Origin: Himantopus leucocephalus
Lineage: Eukaryota > Chordata > Aves > Charadriiformes > Recurvirostridae
DNA length: 64,000 nt
NCBI GenBank assembly: GCA_003993805.1
Contig: RSEF01000005.1
Span: 15,585,202 to 15,649,201 of the forward strand
Reading direction: 5' to 3'
Both the position numbers and the translations under genes were made by a program. Below the pieces are notes generated by a model. The model had not been told where the DNA came from. It searched no databases and saw only the letters and a list, made by a program, of their open reading frames with translations. Of this stretch, positions 59,479-64,000 are shown piece after piece. The number at the start of each line of letters is the position of its first letter. The first letter of the stretch is position 1.

Positions 59479-62400
59479 AGTTTCTGGAAATAATTTGTGG
59501 TTTGGAAATGGAAATGCCCTCGTAGGCTTCAAAGAGCTTAAAGCCTGCCATACCAGATCAGTTCATTGGAACTGGATCCATTTAATCTGCTCTCCTCTTT
59601 CCAGCCATGACCAATACCTGGTACTTCAGAAGACAACATGTCTTCATAGAGGCAACAGGACACTTCACCTTTAGACAGACTGCCTGCTCTGAATGGGCGA
59701 GGAGCTCCTAAAGCATCCTTGCCACTTCCACTCTGCATTGCCCCAGATTTTGATTCCTCTAGGAATCAACTAAAGGGCAGAGACCCCCCACAAGGATAAA
59801 GAGACATAGGGGGGACAAAGTACATCGACAATATCAAAAAGAGGGCTTCCCAAAACATAGCACAACAAACATAGCTCAACCCCTTCCAGGACTGGCTTGG
59901 CTCACTTCCCCTGTTCAAGCAAGTTGGCAAGCAAATCTTTATTGTAAGAGACAGAACAGAAGCCGTAGGGGAGGTACTGAAATCTGGGGATAATTCACAA
60001 AATCCTGGCCTGTGGTATAGAAGAAAGCTAATGTTATGTATCTTTCATTTGTACTTCTTTTGTTATTGCTGCTAGATTTAAACAAATATAAGCAACCTAT
60101 TGATGATCACATCTTGTTTTCAGCTAACATCTTTCCTGGCTGCTTTTAAATTAATGGGAAGCAGGTATAAGTTAGGACAGACATTTTTTGGCTTGCTCAT
60201 TCAAGTCAAGGTGGTCTTGTGGTTCACAGATATCCTACATACTGCAGCAGGTTTATTTGTTCAATACAGTACAATTCAGTCTTATAAAGATACCAGATTT
60301 GGTCTCTTAAAAGTCTGGCATTTTCCTCAAAGAGCACCACCACCATCATTCTCCAGGCCTGGTGACTCCATACACTTGTGCTTAGTCTTTTCCCTATGGC
60401 CAACCAGGAGTGGCAAAGCCATGTAGTTGGACTTAGTTCTCTGCCAAGTTTCCAGAGAGAGAGCTATCAGGCAGACCACCTGCATTCACCTCAATCTGAG
60501 ACGGGCTTGCATTCCTGCCTGCAATAGGTGCACGTAACCAAGGGCACCACTCTTGGGGTGAGGGAAACTTCAACTAGAGGACATCTGCCAGAGGAGATGG
60601 TGGAATGTGTGGTGTTACATTGCCACCTTGTGGAGAGCTCCCACTGGGATGAATGAAGAAAGATGGCCGACTAACAAGTTGCGGGCCATTGCGTGCCGCA
60701 AGAATGTCTCCCACTGTTGTATTCCCATGGCTGGCTAAGCATTTGTGCCCTTGCTGTGACTGAGTGAGCCACTACACATTGCTGTTAATTCTCCTCCAGG
60801 TGGTGAAGCAAGGGAGCTCCATGCAAGGCCTGGAGGTCCCCACACATGGGCAACATCAACCCATTGCTCTAGCGCCTGGATTTGCAGACTTGGTATTAAA
60901 TTGAATATAGACGCAGCCAATGTGAAACAAAAGTCTGGTCCTAGGTCAGCCTTCAGGGGGTAGGGGTCTGTATTATAACAATTGCCATTAGCTCTTGCAG
61001 TGCTGTTATCCACAAAAGAAGAGCGTAGCTAAGCTCTGTGAATCCAGGCCTCCACAAGCTCAAGGAGAGAATGAAAGAAAATGTATTTCCTTTCGTTAAG
61101 TGCAGAAGAAGCCTCCGGTGGCAATGCTTTTTATATTAGTAGTGTCCCCAGGGAGGTTCAAATATACAAACCCACAGCATGCTCCTCCTGTTTGTGTGAT
61201 GGAGTACTGCGTTGACAGAGTGGAAGAGAATTACTGACAAGTGCTACCATGTGGACTCTTACAGTGATTCCATGTATTGATTTCCATCTGGTGATGATGT
61301 GCACTTTTGCGATTGCATTGACACTATTCTCTCTCTTAAAAATCTGCAGACTGAGGTTTTGGAGTGAAAAGCGTTAGCATTGTTTATTATTTATTCAGTA
61401 CTAGAGGAGGTCTGTGACTTTATGGGCCTTTACAATTACAATGAGGAAAAAAAAAGGGCAAAAGAGAAATCACAGGTCCCCACCCCAAGGCCCTTAGTAA
61501 GAGAAACTAAACATGACAGAGCAAGGCAGGCAAACCCTGAGAAGAGGGGAAGATGGGTTCCAAGAGCAAAAACATATGAAAAGTATGACATGCAGGTAAC
61601 TCCTTATCATCTGTGCATCATGTTGGAGAACAGTAATGGCTCAGGAGGAGGTAAAATACATCCAGCACTGATTAGAGGGAGTAAGCTGTCCTCTCAGGTT
61701 GTCCACTGCCAATCCAGTCCTCCACTGAATATCTGGAAGTAAATAAGCAAATCCCTCAGGTTTGGGGAACGGGGCAGGTCACACTTACAAGTATCTGAAG
61801 TGTGGGCTGAAGTTTTCAAGACCTTGAGAGAGGAGCAGTCTTTGATTTCAAGGAAATCTGATACCTCGTCAAAGAAGGGGTCGCATTCTTTGAAATGCAA
61901 GATATGGGCAGCTATGGAGATGCTGGCCAACAACAACAGGACATGAATGCCAACATCTCCTGATGGGAATAAAGGCAGTAAATTTGAACTCCAGAGGTTT
62001 GTGATGGGACTTTTGCTAAACCCCCGTTGCCAGTAAATTCAACATCTCCTAGAAACAGACTTAGAGAGACGTGAAATTGCCCTGGTACTCAGGAGAAGCA
62101 CAGACTTCTACCTTTCTTTGGACAAAGGTCCATCTTTATAAAGGCAATGGCACTAGCAGAGTATATTTGTTTTTCTCCAAGGCATATAATTTGATATCTC
62201 GTGAGATCTTAGTTAAGAAACAAATACTTTGCACTGTGTGGAAATAGTAAGGCATGTATTAGACTTACCAACATGTGTTTCAATGACAACTTTCAGTGTG
62301 TAGTTATTAATGGGGAGGCATTATAATGAATGGGACCATTATTAGTACGATTCTTTAGAAAACTCATTGTTAGTCCAATAAATTTTAGTATTTTCAGCAA

Positions 62401-64000
62401 TTGTCTAGATACTACAAAATCTGTGATAGTGGGATTTGCAGAAAGTATATATATTACCAAGATAGTAAAGAAGAAAGAGGACAGGCTGAGGATTATGGGG
62501 GTTCAAGAATTACCTGCTTAAGTTATTACAGTTCAATATGCGCATTTTACTAAAGGCAGGTAAAATGTATCACACCTGGCAATAAAGGTTGAGATTCAAT
62601 CCCACTCTTGTCCTGCCCCTAATAGATGCATGTAAACTAAGAGCCTAGTTGGCCCAGGCTTCCTCTATAGTCAATGAAAAAAAGATTCCGCCTCCAGGGC
62701 AAAAAATCTGGCTGAAGTTTGAAGGGCTAAAGCCAAGGCCCTATCTTCAGGGTGAAAACCTCTGCCTTGCAAAGCTGTGCATAAAGAACATCAAAATTAA
62801 TCGCCTCAGTATGAGATCTCGGTGCAGTGTTTGACGACTAATACGATACTCAGGTTTATAAAAATGGGATTATTGACTAGAAACAGGGAAGTAGTTTTGT
62901 CCCTGGATTGGCCGCTATTAAAATCATTAGAAGAACGATATCTTCAGTCTTGGCATCCCCAATTCAGGAAGGATATGGACATCTTAGAGTTTAAATTAAA
63001 GCCATGACAATGATCTTGGAAGAGGAAACAAGTCTTGCAATGGGATGAGTATAAGCCTTTAATCTACTGCGATTAGTCAAAATGTGATGATATTTTTATA
63101 CGTAGGTACTTTCTCATGGCAAAGATGCCTTACAGACTTTTCAAATCTTTCAGCCAGAGTCATAAAAAGATTCAGGAGAATTCAGGCTGATGTTAGATAA
63201 GTGCAACGGTGAAGCAGGATATGATTTCCTCCCTGTCCAGGTAGTTTAATGGTGTAATGAAAACACAAACCATTTGGAGTTTGTCAGACACAAATAGACA
63301 TTTTAGCACTTTAACACATATGGTCACATGGGAATATTTAGGTTTAAGAGCATATGCTTGGACAGTTATTGCAGAGCATTGGATGCATGGTAACTCATCA
63401 TTTTAAGGTAACCTGTTCTTGGATCAATATACTTCATAGAACAGTCACTCTGTAGCAGCTCCTACAAAAAATTCTGCAGCCTAACTATACCTGAGGAGAA
63501 AAATACAGAGGCTCACCACAGTCTATTCTTACCTAGGGATCAAAGAAAAAGAAGCCTACATTAGAAATAATGGGATGTTAGGAAAAGGAAAAAAAAACCA
63601 AGCTGCACATCTTTATATCAAAGCAGTAAAAGTCACTTATGGAAGGTGAGGGTGGACAGCTCCATTACTCCAGGCTTAGTCTTCTGCACCACAGAAGCTC
63701 CATGCTCTCCTGAAATACCCTCCTGGCCTGCCAAACTTCGGTTTGTGATCTTACGTACCCTCATAAACACTAAAATAATGCCTGCCTGAAGAAGCAGCTC
63801 TAAGGGATGGGAACTCTCCTTTATTTGAACCAATGGTCTGGCAAAATCTAAAGGCACTAAATTCAATGGCAGTTGGCGCTTCCTTACAATTACCCCAGCA
63901 ACAAATGCCAGTTTTACATGCTTCCCTCTGTTCTTCGCCCGCTTCTTAAGCTTCCCAAGCCTTACAAGCCCTTCCTATTCTCTTCCTCCATGGCTGAGCC
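59479..64000. other. A+T-rich non-coding DNA, no gene or clear transposon recognised
   Basis: No exon, RNA gene or firm repeat is seen. A TTGCCACCTTGTGG word at 60,620-60,633 resembles a CTCF core on the minus strand, with about two mismatches. A stretch at 62,640-62,710 (GAGCCTAGTTGGCCCAGGCT then CTATAGTCAATG) vaguely recalls an old amniote repeat. The 120-codon plus frame at 61,380-61,742 has no recognisable domain. Confidence 0.5.

Noticed and set aside
1..64000. CRISPR arrays, operons, tRNA or rRNA genes, bacterial systems
   Set aside because: No regularly spaced direct repeats, no cloverleaf or rRNA signatures, and the sequence is clearly vertebrate non-coding DNA.

Overview
The window looks like non-coding nuclear DNA from a bird, probably a neoavian. 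The best evidence is a solo endogenous-retrovirus LTR of a type I associate with neoavian genomes, bounded by a perfect 5-bp target-site duplication. A truncated chicken-repeat-1 (CR1) LINE with its 3'-terminal octamer-like repeats supports this. So does a set of much older amniote relics: MIR-family SINEs, diverged CR1 fragments and a palindromic repeat. No bacterial or organellar gene organisation is present. Repeat names come from memory of consensus sequences, not from a database search.

I found no protein-coding gene, exon, tRNA, rRNA or other RNA gene that I can support. The longest open frames (239, 234, 213 and 188 codons) lie in GC-rich, stop-poor stretches. They overlap open frames on the other strand or in other phases and show no recognisable domain. 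I therefore treat the window as intergenic or deep intronic and list no CDS.

Layout. Bases 1-22,100 contain no transposon I can recognise. They alternate ordinary unique DNA, A+T-rich blocks with homeodomain, FOX and SOX-like words, and CpG-enriched patches near 10.5 and 16.1 kb. From 22.1 kb onward old repeats are regular: CR1 relics at 22.1, 25.6 and 56.2 kb; MIR relics at 24.2, 30.7, 33.7, 41.6, 46.0, 46.1, 56.5 and 58.6 kb; a palindromic element at 50.6 kb; A+T-rich repeat-like blocks at 44.6, 47.8 and 54.5 kb; the solo LTR at 26.2 kb; and the younger CR1 at 39.4 kb. A third weak CpG patch lies at 48.6 kb. The last 5 kb is plain A+T-rich sequence.

Assembly quality. There are two 100-N gaps (26,407-26,506 and 39,524-39,623), each inside a repeat whose two ends flank the gap, plus four isolated Ns (17,420; 25,122; 31,727; 51,424), three of them near long T runs. 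The round 100-N size is a common placeholder, so the true missing lengths are unknown.

I found no convincing undescribed biological system. The most useful leads are a compact cluster of transcription-factor-like sites at 16.49-16.58 kb and the transposon-poor left third, which together suggest a cis-regulatory region.
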